Shown one piece after another: positions 23,425 to 30,729 of a stretch of 64,000 bases of DNA. The first letter of the stretch is position 1; every line of letters begins with the position of its first letter. The notes below the pieces were generated by a model. The model made no database searches. It saw only the letters and a list, made by a program, of their open reading frames with translations, and was not told where the DNA came from. The position numbers and the translations under genes are program-made. Source of the DNA: Candidatus Sphingomonas colombiensis (GTDB lineage Bacteria > Pseudomonadota > Alphaproteobacteria > Sphingomonadales > Sphingomonadaceae); assembly GCA_029202845.1 (NCBI GenBank), contig CP119315.1, positions 3,441,001 through 3,505,000 of the forward strand. The letters run 5' to 3'.

Positions 23425-25592
23425 GGATCGGGCTGGGACTTGGCCTCGGCCAGATGCGCACGTTCACGGGTGGAACGCCAGCCCCTCCCCCGCTGATCGC
23501 GTCGGTCAACGCGGAGGGCTGGTCGGCGGAGTTCGCCAAGCCTGCAGATTTGCCGGCGGCGGCGATCCCCTCGGAGATGCTGCCTGACAGCGCACCGAAG
23601 ACGATATCCGTCTCCCGCGTGGGCTTCGACGCGACTGCCGCGACGACGAGCTATCTCGAAACCCGCATCATCACCAAGCGCAAGCGGCAGGCCTATCCTA
23701 ATTACGCGCAAGCGACGGCGCAGACCGTGGCGCTCGACGATTATGTCTATTCGACCGACACCATCACTGGCGTGGTCAACAATTCGGCGGAGGCGTCGCC
23801 GAAGCCCATCGCGGCATGGGTGATGCCATCGCGCCTGCTCGTCGGCAATTCGGTGCATTGGGAGCTAATCGCCTTTCATCGCGATTTCCGATCTAACCGG
23901 CAGGTGGCATGCGTCCGCGTCCGCGCTAACGACGGAACGACACAGACGCCGTGGCAGACGGTAGCGGCGACAGTGATCTCCACCTTGTGCGAGGACGCGA
24001 ACCCGCTCGAAGTTTATGCTGGCGATCTCGATGTGACGGCGCTCGCGACCGGCGCTTTTTGGCTGGAAGCAGAGGTCTATCCGTGGATCGGTGCGGCGCC
24101 GTCGGTGCTCAAAAGCGAAGACCTGTGGGCGGCGAGTGCCAGCCCGCGCGAATTCACGCGCCGCTATTACCACAAGGATGTGGCGCTCGCCGCCGCGCCG
24201 CCGCTGGCTTATGTCAAAGCTGGCGGCTCGGACACGGCAGGGGTCTGGTCGGTCAACGCCGCGACCGCGCTGGCGACGCCGTTCGCGACGGTGGCTGGCG
24301 CGTGCAGCGCGATCACCAATGTCACGCGCGGGACGCCAAGCAAAACCGGCACCGGCGCGCGTATCCGCATCGTCGACAATACCGCCAATAACGCCGGGAC
24401 GAACGGGACGAGCTTTCCACAGGGCGGCGCGGGGATCGTCATCGAGCGCGCGCCGGGTGTCGCGCGCGCCAGCGCGGTGCTGAACCTCGCCGGCAATTTG
24501 CGCCTCGGGCTGACGTGCTCCGTTGCGGGGCTGGAGCCGCACATGACGCTCAATGACCTGTCGGTCGGGCGAAGCGTCAACACCTACAAATTCTACGGGG
24601 AGGCGGGCACGCCGATCGGGGTGCAGTTCTGGAATGTCGCGATCAGCGATACCGCCGGGTCATCGCCGTGGAACGCCGCGCACGGTTATTTCTTCGGGGC
24701 AACCTTTGCCACCACGAACCTTTGGCTGAGCCTCAATACAGGGTTGCAGATCCGCATGACACGAGGGGTCGTCGGCGACCTCAACAGCGCCGCATACGAA
24801 CAGTGGGTGCTGATCGGCTGCGCGATCCAGCAAGTAGGCAGTCAGGGGTACACCGACGCGACCAAGGGCGGCATCAGCTACGCCAATCGGCTGCTGAAGA
24901 TGAAGGCGATTGCGCCTGCGTTCGGGATTTCTGCCACCAACCCCGGCGACAAGATCACGGGCGTCGTCATTTTGCAGAACGTCTTTGAGGTGATCGGTGG
25001 CCATGCCAACGCCAGCCCGGCGATCCGCCTGTCTTCTGACGGGCTGAACGGCGATATGGTCCACTCGGTGATCGGCCACAACACGACAACGGGTTTCTAC
25101 GGTACCGGCCGCAACAATACATTCTACGATGAGAGCTCTGGGACGAACCGGCGCAACCATCGCCTGTTGCGCATGGTCGGCAATATCTGGGTGAGCATCA
25201 ACACCAAGGGCGATATTTTCTATGCCGGGACGGACCCAAGTGAGGCGCCGAACCGCATCGGCCAGCTCGCCTATGTCCACGGCGTTGGCTGTCAGGGCGA
25301 GTATTCTCAATTCTGCTCAGCGGATGGCGCTGCGATCGGCAGCAGCTTTTCGCAGCTATACCCCGGTCTCGGCGCTTCGATCGGAACCAGCGCGAGCGTG
25401 CGCAGCGATCCGCTGTTCGTTGACTACCAGTCGATGACAGGGCCAGCGACCTATGGCGCTGGCGGTGGCGACTATCGGCTTCAGGCGGGGAGCCCGGCGC
25501 GCGGGCGAGTGACGCCTCGCGGGCTCGCTTATGACCTTGCAGGTGCCACGCGTCCCGCAGTCGGCACGGCTCCCGCTGGCGCTTATGTTTGA
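23421..25592 (+). CDS. Large beta-helix protein, probable second receptor-binding or glycan-active protein
   Basis: A 723-residue protein; ATG 23421 overlaps the spanin stop. The first 270 residues are beta-sandwich-like. From about 280 the sequence has parallel beta-helix character, with AYVKAGGSDTAGVWS, VILQNVFEVIGG and GDMVHSVIGHNT turns, and ends in YRLQAGSPARGRVTPRG with a PAGAYV tail, a common terminus of right-handed beta-helix polysaccharide lyase-like proteins. Encoded after the lysis genes rather than with the tail. It might be a second tail fibre or depolymerase. The precise role is unknown. Confidence 0.65.
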   Translation: MRIGLGLGLGQMRTFTGGTPAPPPLIASVNAEGWSAEFAKPADLPAAAIPSEMLPDSAPKTISVSRVGFDATAATTSYLETRIITKRKRQAYPNYAQATAQTVALDDYVYSTDTITGVVNNSAEASPKPIAAWVMPSRLLVGNSVHWELIAFHRDFRSNRQVACVRVRANDGTTQTPWQTVAATVISTLCEDANPLEVYAGDLDVTALATGAFWLEAEVYPWIGAAPSVLKSEDLWAASASPREFTRRYYHKDVALAAAPPLAYVKAGGSDTAGVWSVNAATALATPFATVAGACSAITNVTRGTPSKTGTGARIRIVDNTANNAGTNGTSFPQGGAGIVIERAPGVARASAVLNLAGNLRLGLTCSVAGLEPHMTLNDLSVGRSVNTYKFYGEAGTPIGVQFWNVAISDTAGSSPWNAAHGYFFGATFATTNLWLSLNTGLQIRMTRGVVGDLNSAAYEQWVLIGCAIQQVGSQGYTDATKGGISYANRLLKMKAIAPAFGISATNPGDKITGVVILQNVFEVIGGHANASPAIRLSSDGLNGDMVHSVIGHNTTTGFYGTGRNNTFYDESSGTNRRNHRLLRMVGNIWVSINTKGDIFYAGTDPSEAPNRIGQLAYVHGVGCQGEYSQFCSADGAAIGSSFSQLYPGLGASIGTSASVRSDPLFVDYQSMTGPATYGAGGGDYRLQAGSPARGRVTPRGLAYDLAGATRPAVGTAPAGAYV

Positions 25593-25885
25593 GGATCACC
25601 CGGAACCCGGCTCTTGCTTCCCACGCTGTCCAAGACGCCGAGCTTATCGGCGACCGGGTTCATCGGCGCGTCAGGGTCGATACAGCGAAAGCCCGGCGGT
25701 TCGCATCCGCCGCTCAGTGTCTCCAGCCGCTGCATCTTGTCGGCGATGATCCCCGCCGCGATCACCCGCGCCCGAAATTTCCGGTCGGGCTCGTGGTGCT
25801 GGAACTCTTTGAGCAGGGATTTCGTCCACCCGCGCATGGCTGATTGGATGATATTGATGAGTTCGTCTCGGTTGACCTGTCGCAT
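25583..25885 (-). CDS. Hypothetical phage protein next to a LexA box
   Basis: A 100-residue protein from ATG 25885 with a GGAG site seven bases upstream. It opens RQVNRDELINIIQSAMRGW, then has a helical RARVIAAGIIADKMQRLE segment and a less ordered C-terminus with CEPPGFRCIDPD. No family was recognised. Its start is 25 bases from a GTTC-N7-GTTC box on its own strand, so LexA control is possible. It overlaps the end of the convergent beta-helix gene by ten bases. Confidence 0.5.
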   Translation of the reverse strand: MRQVNRDELINIIQSAMRGWTKSLLKEFQHHEPDRKFRARVIAAGIIADKMQRLETLSGGCEPPGFRCIDPDAPMNPVADKLGVLDSVGSKSRVPGDPQT

Positions 25886-25909
25886 CGAATCGCTCCGTTG
25901 GTGTCCGTG

Positions 25910-25924
25910 GAACGGAGCAGGAAC
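25910..25924. promoter_or_regulatory. LexA (SOS) box between divergent prophage genes
   Basis: GAAC-N7-GAAC on the plus strand, i.e. GTTC-N7-GTTC on the minus strand, the alphaproteobacterial LexA site. It lies between the divergent 100-aa gene and the SRAP gene, 56 bases before the SRAP ATG. The same half-site spacing occurs three times at lexA in this window, supporting recognition by the host LexA. Confidence 0.7.
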
Positions 25925-25979
25925 GCGCGATGTAGGAAATGGTTTTTGAGAATCGCGCCGCACGTGCGATCCTCTCCCG

Positions 25980-26603
25980 ATGTGCAACCGCTTCCGCATG
26001 TCCGCGAGCCAGCGCGAGATCGCAGAGCGCTACGGCGTCGAGCCCGAGTATCCTGAGGATGAGGACTATCCGCCGGGCGAGCTATTCCCAGAACGGTCGG
26101 CGTTCGTTGTCCGCGAGATGGCCGGACAGCGCACGCTCTCAACAATGTCATGGGGATTCCCGATCACTGTGCCCGGCAAGCGGATCGACAAGGCGACCGG
26201 CAAGCCCGCGATGATCGAGAAGCCGGTAACGAACGTCCGCAATTACACGTCGTCGTTCTGGCGATCAGCGCTCTCTAACCCGGCGCGGCGCTGCCTCGTG
26301 CCGTTCACCGCTTTCAGCGAATACGGTCAGGTGCGCGGCCCTGATGGTAAATTGCCGCTGCATTGGTTTACCGTGCCCAGCCGGCCGATCGTCAGTTTCG
26401 CGGGCGTATGGCGGCCGAGCGATAAGGGCGATCTGTTCGCCTTCCTGACGTGCCCGCCGAACCCCCTGGTCGCGCCGATCCATCCGAAGGCGATGCCGGT
26501 GCTGCTGCATGAGGACGACGAAGAACGTTGGCTGGCCTGTCCATTCGATGAGGCGATCGAACTCGCGCAGCCTTATCCGTCGCAGTTGATGGCGGTGGCC
26601 TGA
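25980..26603 (+). CDS. SOS response-associated peptidase, SRAP/YedK (HMCES) abasic-site protein
   Basis: A 207-residue protein of the SRAP family, which forms a covalent link to abasic sites in single-stranded DNA and protects them. Catalytic residues known from YedK can be placed: Cys2 after the removed Met, N85 with R87 (TNVRNYT), E114 (TAFSEYG) and H168 (PIHPKAM). All are intact. It sits at the prophage right end beside a LexA box, fitting induction with DNA damage. It might be phage cargo acting on replicating phage DNA. Confidence 0.9.
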   Translation: MCNRFRMSASQREIAERYGVEPEYPEDEDYPPGELFPERSAFVVREMAGQRTLSTMSWGFPITVPGKRIDKATGKPAMIEKPVTNVRNYTSSFWRSALSNPARRCLVPFTAFSEYGQVRGPDGKLPLHWFTVPSRPIVSFAGVWRPSDKGDLFAFLTCPPNPLVAPIHPKAMPVLLHEDDEERWLACPFDEAIELAQPYPSQLMAVA

Positions 26604-26612
26604 CTCGCAAAT

Positions 26613-26633
26613 GTTCCCAATACGTTCTATAAT
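26613..26633 (+). promoter_or_regulatory. LexA-controlled promoter of the 94-aa gene
   Basis: GTTC-N7-GTTC at 26613-26627 is followed immediately by a perfect TATAAT at 26628-26633. The operator thus occupies the spacer upstream of the -10 box, the classic arrangement for LexA repression. Predicted +1 is near 26640, giving a 20-base leader with GGAG before the ATG at 26660. Confidence 0.75.
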
Positions 26634-26659
26634 CGCGACTCGGTATTGGAGTGTTAATC

Positions 26660-26944
26660 ATGGACCTATCGGGCAACTGGTGGCTGTATTTTCACGAGGC
26701 CGGGCCGGAGGATGGCATCTCTATGCGCTGCCGGTTTGAAAACGGCTGCATCCTCTCCGGCGGGAAAGACGTTGGGGAATACCTCACTCCCGATCGCGCG
26801 ATCAGTATGACGATTCCGTCGTTCACGGGCCCTGATGGAAGGCATTTGTCTGATGTCTCATTCGCCTACGACAGCGGGACGCCAGACATGTTGTGGACGA
26901 TATTTCGTGGCGAAACGCTGGTGCTGGAGCGGGACGCGGAATAG
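26660..26944 (+). CDS. SOS-regulated hypothetical protein
   Basis: A 94-residue protein from ATG 26660 with GGAG eight bases upstream; a GTG three codons earlier is less likely. The sequence is acidic and rich in aromatic residues, opening DLSGNWWLYFHEAGPEDG, with one Cys at about 24 and another near 31. It looks like a small beta-sheet domain. No family was recognised. The LexA box and perfect -10 directly upstream predict damage induction. Function unknown. Confidence 0.7.
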   Translation: MDLSGNWWLYFHEAGPEDGISMRCRFENGCILSGGKDVGEYLTPDRAISMTIPSFTGPDGRHLSDVSFAYDSGTPDMLWTIFRGETLVLERDAE

Positions 26945-26948
26945 CCCG

Positions 26949-27074
26949 TCAGATATCTAGCCCGCGCCTCTGTATCTCGCGGAGAAGTGCCGTCGCCTTT
27001 GCGTTGCGTCCGTCCGTGCGCTGGTACGCTGCGAGAAGCTCGCGGTCGGTTAATGTCGTGATGGCGTTGGGCAT
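26949..27074 (-). CDS. Small hypothetical protein (41 aa)
   Basis: A 41-residue open frame with GAGG six bases before its ATG. The sequence TLTDRELLAAYQRTDGRNAK continues to LLREIQRRGLDI, a pattern of a short helical protein I have the impression of seeing in other sphingomonad phages, in which TDREL and a terminal IxRRGLDI are kept. Convergent with the 94-aa gene, four bases apart. Likely a real small gene at the prophage edge; function unknown. Confidence 0.5.
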   Translation of the reverse strand: MPNAITTLTDRELLAAYQRTDGRNAKATALLREIQRRGLDI

Positions 27075-27507
27075 CTGGAACCTCGCTCACTCCGCGATCA
27101 TAATCAACCTGAGGCGAGCGAGTTCCGTGAAATGCGCCAATCGTGGAGCGGCCGGGTATTTGGCTGCGCTTTCGGTCTCGAATGAGGCCAGTTCGGGTTA
27201 GACAGTGCCTTCGCGACTCACGGCGCTACCGTGTGTCAATCCTCTTGGTGAGACAGTGTTAGTGCATTGATAAAATAGAACTATGTTAGCCCCGGTCGGG
27301 CCTCCATCTCGCTCGCGGCTTTTCGCTGAGTTCGGCGATTTTTTTGCTGAAACGGCCCGTGGCGCAGGGCGCCGATCAAATCAGTTCGGCGGGCCGGCGC
27401 CTGTCTCCCTGTGCAGCTCCGCTTTGACGATGGCCAAAGCCCGGCGTGGCGTTTAGGTTCGGTACATAGAGGCAATCGCCCGCTGTCCGACGTCGAAAGG
27501 TCACGAC
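27075..27507. other. Intergenic region containing the probable right prophage boundary
   Basis: About 430 bases without a supported gene between the last phage-like gene and the first core gene. Bases 27230-27300 are distinctly A/T-rich. The heptamer GACAGTG occurs twice (near 27202 and 27254). No tRNA or integrase gene is present. The attachment site cannot be placed without the left prophage end, which lies outside the window. Confidence 0.4.
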
Positions 27508-28026
27508 ATGCAGACGCCTATCACCCGATTGACCACGCGATCCGGCGTGCAGCTGGATATCCGTCTGGCCAAACCGGGCGACGAATTCGCGATCGATCAG
27601 TTCTTCGACCAGCTTTCACCCGAGGACCGGCGTTTCCGCTTCCTCGCGACCGCAAGTCGCGTGGGCCGCGCGTTGATCGAAACCATGACGCGTCAGGATG
27701 GCCGCGACGCCACTTATCTTGTGAGTGACACCGAAAGCGTGGCGATGATCGCATTGGCGATGCTGTGTTTCGACTCAAGCGGCCAACGCGCCGAAGTCGC
27801 CATCGCCGTACGCAGCGATCGCAAGGATCAGGGGATCGGCTGGGAACTGATGCGCTTCGCGATGGATCAGGCGCGAACCCATGGCGTGCAGTGGGTGGAA
27901 GCGATCGAATCGCGTGACAATATCGCCGCCGTCGATCTTGAGCGCGAATTGGGGCTCACTGTCGAGCCACTCGAAGGCGAGCCCACGCTTGTTAAGGTCA
28001 GCCGGAAGCTCACCGCCGCCGGCTGA
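27508..28026 (+). CDS. GNAT-family N-acetyltransferase
   Basis: A 172-residue GNAT protein with an AAAGGTC ribosome-binding site. The acetyl-CoA motif A reads RSDRKDQGIGWELM (R-x-x-Q-G-x-G, around residue 107), preceded by a beta strand VAIAV and followed by the helix of the fold. The N-terminal half has DIRLAKPGDEFAIDQFFDQL. Sequence resembles GNAT proteins that act on proteins or small amines, but the substrate cannot be told. It is the first core-genome gene after the prophage and converges on sodC. Confidence 0.8.
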   Translation: MQTPITRLTTRSGVQLDIRLAKPGDEFAIDQFFDQLSPEDRRFRFLATASRVGRALIETMTRQDGRDATYLVSDTESVAMIALAMLCFDSSGQRAEVAIAVRSDRKDQGIGWELMRFAMDQARTHGVQWVEAIESRDNIAAVDLERELGLTVEPLEGEPTLVKVSRKLTAAG

Positions 28027-28041
28027 TCCAGCTCAGCCGGC
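28018..28041. terminator. Hairpin between convergent genes, possible bidirectional terminator
   Basis: GCCGGCTGA (28018-28026) pairs perfectly with TCAGCCGGC (28033-28041) across a six-base loop. The stop codons of the two convergent genes lie in the two arms. A strong nine-bp stem supports a terminator role, but neither side has a clear U-tract. Confidence 0.5.
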
Positions 28042-28560
28042 CTGAAACACGCCGCACGCGATCCGCGCGCCGCTATTGCCGGCGGGGTCAGTCATCAAAT
28101 CATCCGCATTGGCATGAATCACTAGCGCCGCGCCGTCGGCATCAAGCAGGCCAGCCATGGTCGCGCCCGGGATCGTCAGCGCCACCGTTCCGCGCCCGCC
28201 AGTGTCGATCACTAAATTGGGCAAATCGCCCTCATGCGGGCCCTGCGGATTCATCGAGCCGTGCTTCATGCCGGTCGGGTTCCAATGGCCACCGGCACTG
28301 GCAAAATCAGGCGGGTCGCAGCGGCCCGTGGTGTGAACATGTGCACCGTGCGTGCCGGGAGGCAGCCCCTTCGCATCCACCGTCACGCGCAAACCGCCAG
28401 CCACTTCGGTCGCCGTCGCGCGGCCCACATCGGCCCCCGTCGCCGATTTGAGCATCGCCACCGCATGGGCACCCCCGGCGAGCGGTGCGCCGGTTTCCAT
28501 CTTGCCCTCATTGCATGCGGCCAGCGCCAGCGCTCCCGCCATCACCACCATCACACGCAT
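28033..28560 (-). CDS. sodC: Cu/Zn superoxide dismutase, lipoprotein
   Basis: A 175-residue SodC. ATG 28560 follows GGGAG; an upstream in-frame start at 28599 is rejected. The signal peptide ends in LALAAC, a lipobox, so the protein is probably membrane-anchored in the periplasm. Metal ligands are visible in HGAHVHTTGRCD, AGGHWNP, GPHEGDLPNLVID and ALVIHANADD, and the GNSGARIACGV segment carries the second disulfide Cys. It detoxifies superoxide in the periplasm. A possible EcfG promoter lies upstream. Confidence 0.9.
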   Translation of the reverse strand: MRVMVVMAGALALAACNEGKMETGAPLAGGAHAVAMLKSATGADVGRATATEVAGGLRVTVDAKGLPPGTHGAHVHTTGRCDPPDFASAGGHWNPTGMKHGSMNPQGPHEGDLPNLVIDTGGRGTVALTIPGATMAGLLDADGAALVIHANADDLMTDPAGNSGARIACGVFQAG

Positions 28561-28593
28561 CGTCTTTCTCCCACGAATCCCGTTCCGGTAACG

Positions 28594-28619
28594 AACCATT
28601 CTCGACGCCGTGCGGTTCC
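28594..28619 (-). promoter_or_regulatory. Possible EcfG-type stress promoter before sodC
   Basis: On the minus strand GGAAC (28615-28619) and GGTT (28594-28597) are separated by 17 bases. The alphaproteobacterial EcfG consensus is GGAAC-N16/17-CGTT; the first base of the -10 element differs here. Position about 35 bases before the sodC ATG is suitable. Confidence 0.4.
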
Positions 28620-28624
28620 GCCCG

Positions 28625-29485
28625 TCAATCCCTTCCGCGCGCGATCAACTGCACGAGACGACGGCAATTGGCGCGCTGCTGTACGATCGCGACGAGCAGC
28701 ACGGCGTTCAGCACAGTCAGTTCGATCAGGAAAAACCAGATCGACGAGCCCGCGATCATACTGAGGCCGAGCAGGATCGTGCGCGGGTTGGCGCCGAGAA
28801 TCGCAGGCAGCAATAATGTCCGGCGCCCCGATTCCTTCGCGAGCCGGGCGATACGCTGGCGCGCCGGTGGATCAGCTTCCGCACTCATAACCAGCGCGTT
28901 GATGCGTTCAGTAGGGCCGGTCACCGCGCGGGACACCTTAAGGTAGAGGCGTGCAAGCGTTCCGCCAGCGCCGCTTGGCGCGGTACGATTGTGCTGGATC
29001 CATGGCACGCCATAGACCCACCATTGATAGGTACGGCGCGAGCTTTCGGCGAATACCGACTGGACGATGCGCGACGCGCCGGCACCAACCACGATCACCC
29101 ATACCCACGGCCCAACCGTCTGTTGCAGCGCGTAGCCGAGCAGCAGGTAGAGCACCACATGGCCGCCATAATCACACAACCCATCCACGACCTCACCGAA
29201 TGGGCTGGCCCGACCGGTCATCCGCGCGAGATCGCCATCAGCGCCGTCGACGACATGCCATAACAGATGCAACGCAAAGCCGATTACGATCGCAAGCGGG
29301 GTATCGATCAGCGCGTAGAGCACCCCAGTGGCGCACACCATCATCGCCCCGAATACCGAAACCATGTTCGGTGTGACCGGTGTCCGAGCGAGTGCCGCCG
29401 CGAGTCGGCGCGCGGCCGGATGATAGATTGTGTGGTTCAGGAACCCCTGCAATTCACGCGGCTTTCCAGTCACGCGCGCCGTCAT
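28625..29485 (-). CDS. CDP-alcohol phosphatidyltransferase, probably inositol-lipid related
   Basis: A 286-residue integral membrane enzyme from ATG 29485 (a TTG at 29500 is an alternative). The CDP-alcohol motif DG-x2-GDLAR-x8-FGEVVDGLCD contains the required Asp residues, and five or six membrane segments follow. These enzymes attach an alcohol to a CDP-activated lipid or link two activated headgroups. Divergent from the inositol-3-phosphate synthase and the nucleotidyltransferase gene, so an inositol headgroup is the best guess. Substrate not determined by the sequence. Confidence 0.8.
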   Translation of the reverse strand: MTARVTGKPRELQGFLNHTIYHPAARRLAAALARTPVTPNMVSVFGAMMVCATGVLYALIDTPLAIVIGFALHLLWHVVDGADGDLARMTGRASPFGEVVDGLCDYGGHVVLYLLLGYALQQTVGPWVWVIVVGAGASRIVQSVFAESSRRTYQWWVYGVPWIQHNRTAPSGAGGTLARLYLKVSRAVTGPTERINALVMSAEADPPARQRIARLAKESGRRTLLLPAILGANPRTILLGLSMIAGSSIWFFLIELTVLNAVLLVAIVQQRANCRRLVQLIARGRD

Positions 29486-29592
29486 TTCGTTCGATTCCAA
29501 GGTGAAGCCCCCTTTTCTGCCCGATAACAGGTGCTGGGATCGCTTGACAGGCGTGTCGCATCTGTCACGACATTGAAGCTAATCGGTCATCC

Positions 29593-29608
29593 GTCGGCCA
29601 TAGCCGAC
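29593..29608. promoter_or_regulatory. Inverted repeat in the divergent promoter region of the inositol genes
   Basis: GTCGGC (29593-29598) and GCCGAC (29603-29608) form a perfect six-bp inverted repeat with a CATA spacer, 14 bases before the inositol-3-phosphate synthase ATG. It could be an operator for a shared regulator. No regulator gene is adjacent. Confidence 0.35.
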
Positions 29609-29622
29609 AAAGCGGGGGTTTA

Positions 29623-30729
29623 ATGTCAACGATCAAGGTCGCCATCATCGGGGTCGGCAATTGCGCAAGCAGCCTGGTGCAGGGCAAATATCATTACAGT
29701 GCCGGCAACACCGCGCACGGGCTGATCCATGAAGATGTCGGTGGATATAAGGTTGCCGATATCGATTTCGTCGCCGCGTTCGACGTCGATTCACGCAAGG
29801 TCGGAATGGATCTGGGCGACGCGATTTTCGCCAAGCCAAATTGCACGAAGATTTTCCACGCCGATGTGCCGAAAACCGGCACAATCGTCCAGATGGGCGC
29901 AAAGCTCGATGGCGTTGCGGAGCACATGCTCGTCGCCGCCAACGATCGCGGTTTCGAAGTCGACGGCACGCCTGACGCGGATCGCACCTCGATCGTCAAG
30001 ACGCTGAAGGATTCGGGCGCGGAAGTTCTCGTCAATTTCCTGCCGGTTGGCAGCCAGACGGCTACCGAATTCTACATGGAATGCGCGCTCGAAGCCGGGC
30101 TTGCGGTAGTGAACTGCATGCCGGTTTTCATCGCCTCCAATCCTCAGTGGGAAGCGCGGTTCGCCAGCGCGGGGCTGCCGATCGTCGGTGACGACGTGAA
30201 GGCGCAGGTCGGCGCGACGATCGTCCATCGCGTGCTGTCGAACCTTTTCAAGAGCCGTGGCGTGACGATCGATCACACCTATCAGCTCAACACCGGCGGC
30301 AACACCGATTTCATGAACATGCTCGATCGCAACCGTCTGTCGAGCAAGAAGGAATCGAAGACAGAGGCCGTGCAGGCAGTCCTCGCCGAGCGGCTGGCGG
30401 ATGAAAATATCCATGTTGGCCCGTCGGACTACATCCCGTGGCTACATGACAATAAGCTGTGTTTCCTGCGGCTCGAAGGCAATCTGTTCGGCGATGTGCC
30501 GATGAACCTCGAACTGCGCCTGTCGGTCGAAGATAGCCCGAATTCCGCCGCTGTGGTGGTTGATGCGATTCGCTGCTGCAAGCTCGCGCTCGATCGCGGC
30601 ATCGGCGGCGCACTGACCGGCCCGTCCTCGTTCTTCTGCAAGCATCCGCCGGAACAATATACCGACGATATCGCGGCGCAGATGACCGACGAATTCATTC
30701 ACGCCGACGCGCGGCTCGCTGCCGAGTGA
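29623..30729 (+). CDS. ino1: Inositol-3-phosphate synthase
   Basis: A 368-residue protein with the N-terminal NAD-binding GVGNCASSLVQG motif (residues 10-21) and the family segments VDGTPDADRTSI, QVGATIVHRVL and LNTGGNTDFMNMLDRNRLSSKK. It converts glucose-6-phosphate to inositol-3-phosphate, the first step of inositol synthesis, in the cytoplasm. Length matches the actinobacterial-type bacterial enzymes. The next gene overlaps its stop (GTGA) and encodes a nucleotidyltransferase, and a CDP-alcohol phosphotransferase lies divergently, giving a complete route to inositol phospholipid. Confidence 0.9.
   Translation: MSTIKVAIIGVGNCASSLVQGKYHYSAGNTAHGLIHEDVGGYKVADIDFVAAFDVDSRKVGMDLGDAIFAKPNCTKIFHADVPKTGTIVQMGAKLDGVAEHMLVAANDRGFEVDGTPDADRTSIVKTLKDSGAEVLVNFLPVGSQTATEFYMECALEAGLAVVNCMPVFIASNPQWEARFASAGLPIVGDDVKAQVGATIVHRVLSNLFKSRGVTIDHTYQLNTGGNTDFMNMLDRNRLSSKKESKTEAVQAVLAERLADENIHVGPSDYIPWLHDNKLCFLRLEGNLFGDVPMNLELRLSVEDSPNSAAVVVDAIRCCKLALDRGIGGALTGPSSFFCKHPPEQYTDDIAAQMTDEFIHADARLAAE

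Noticed and set aside
26866..27090. 74-codon minus-strand frame overlapping the SOS-regulated gene
   Set aside because: Arg/Ser-rich shadow; a better-supported 41-codon frame with a ribosome-binding site covers the same strand.
27200..27262. GACAGTG repeats as the attachment core
   Set aside because: Seven bases repeated 50 bases apart on the same side of the junction cannot be the left and right att cores, which should flank the whole prophage.
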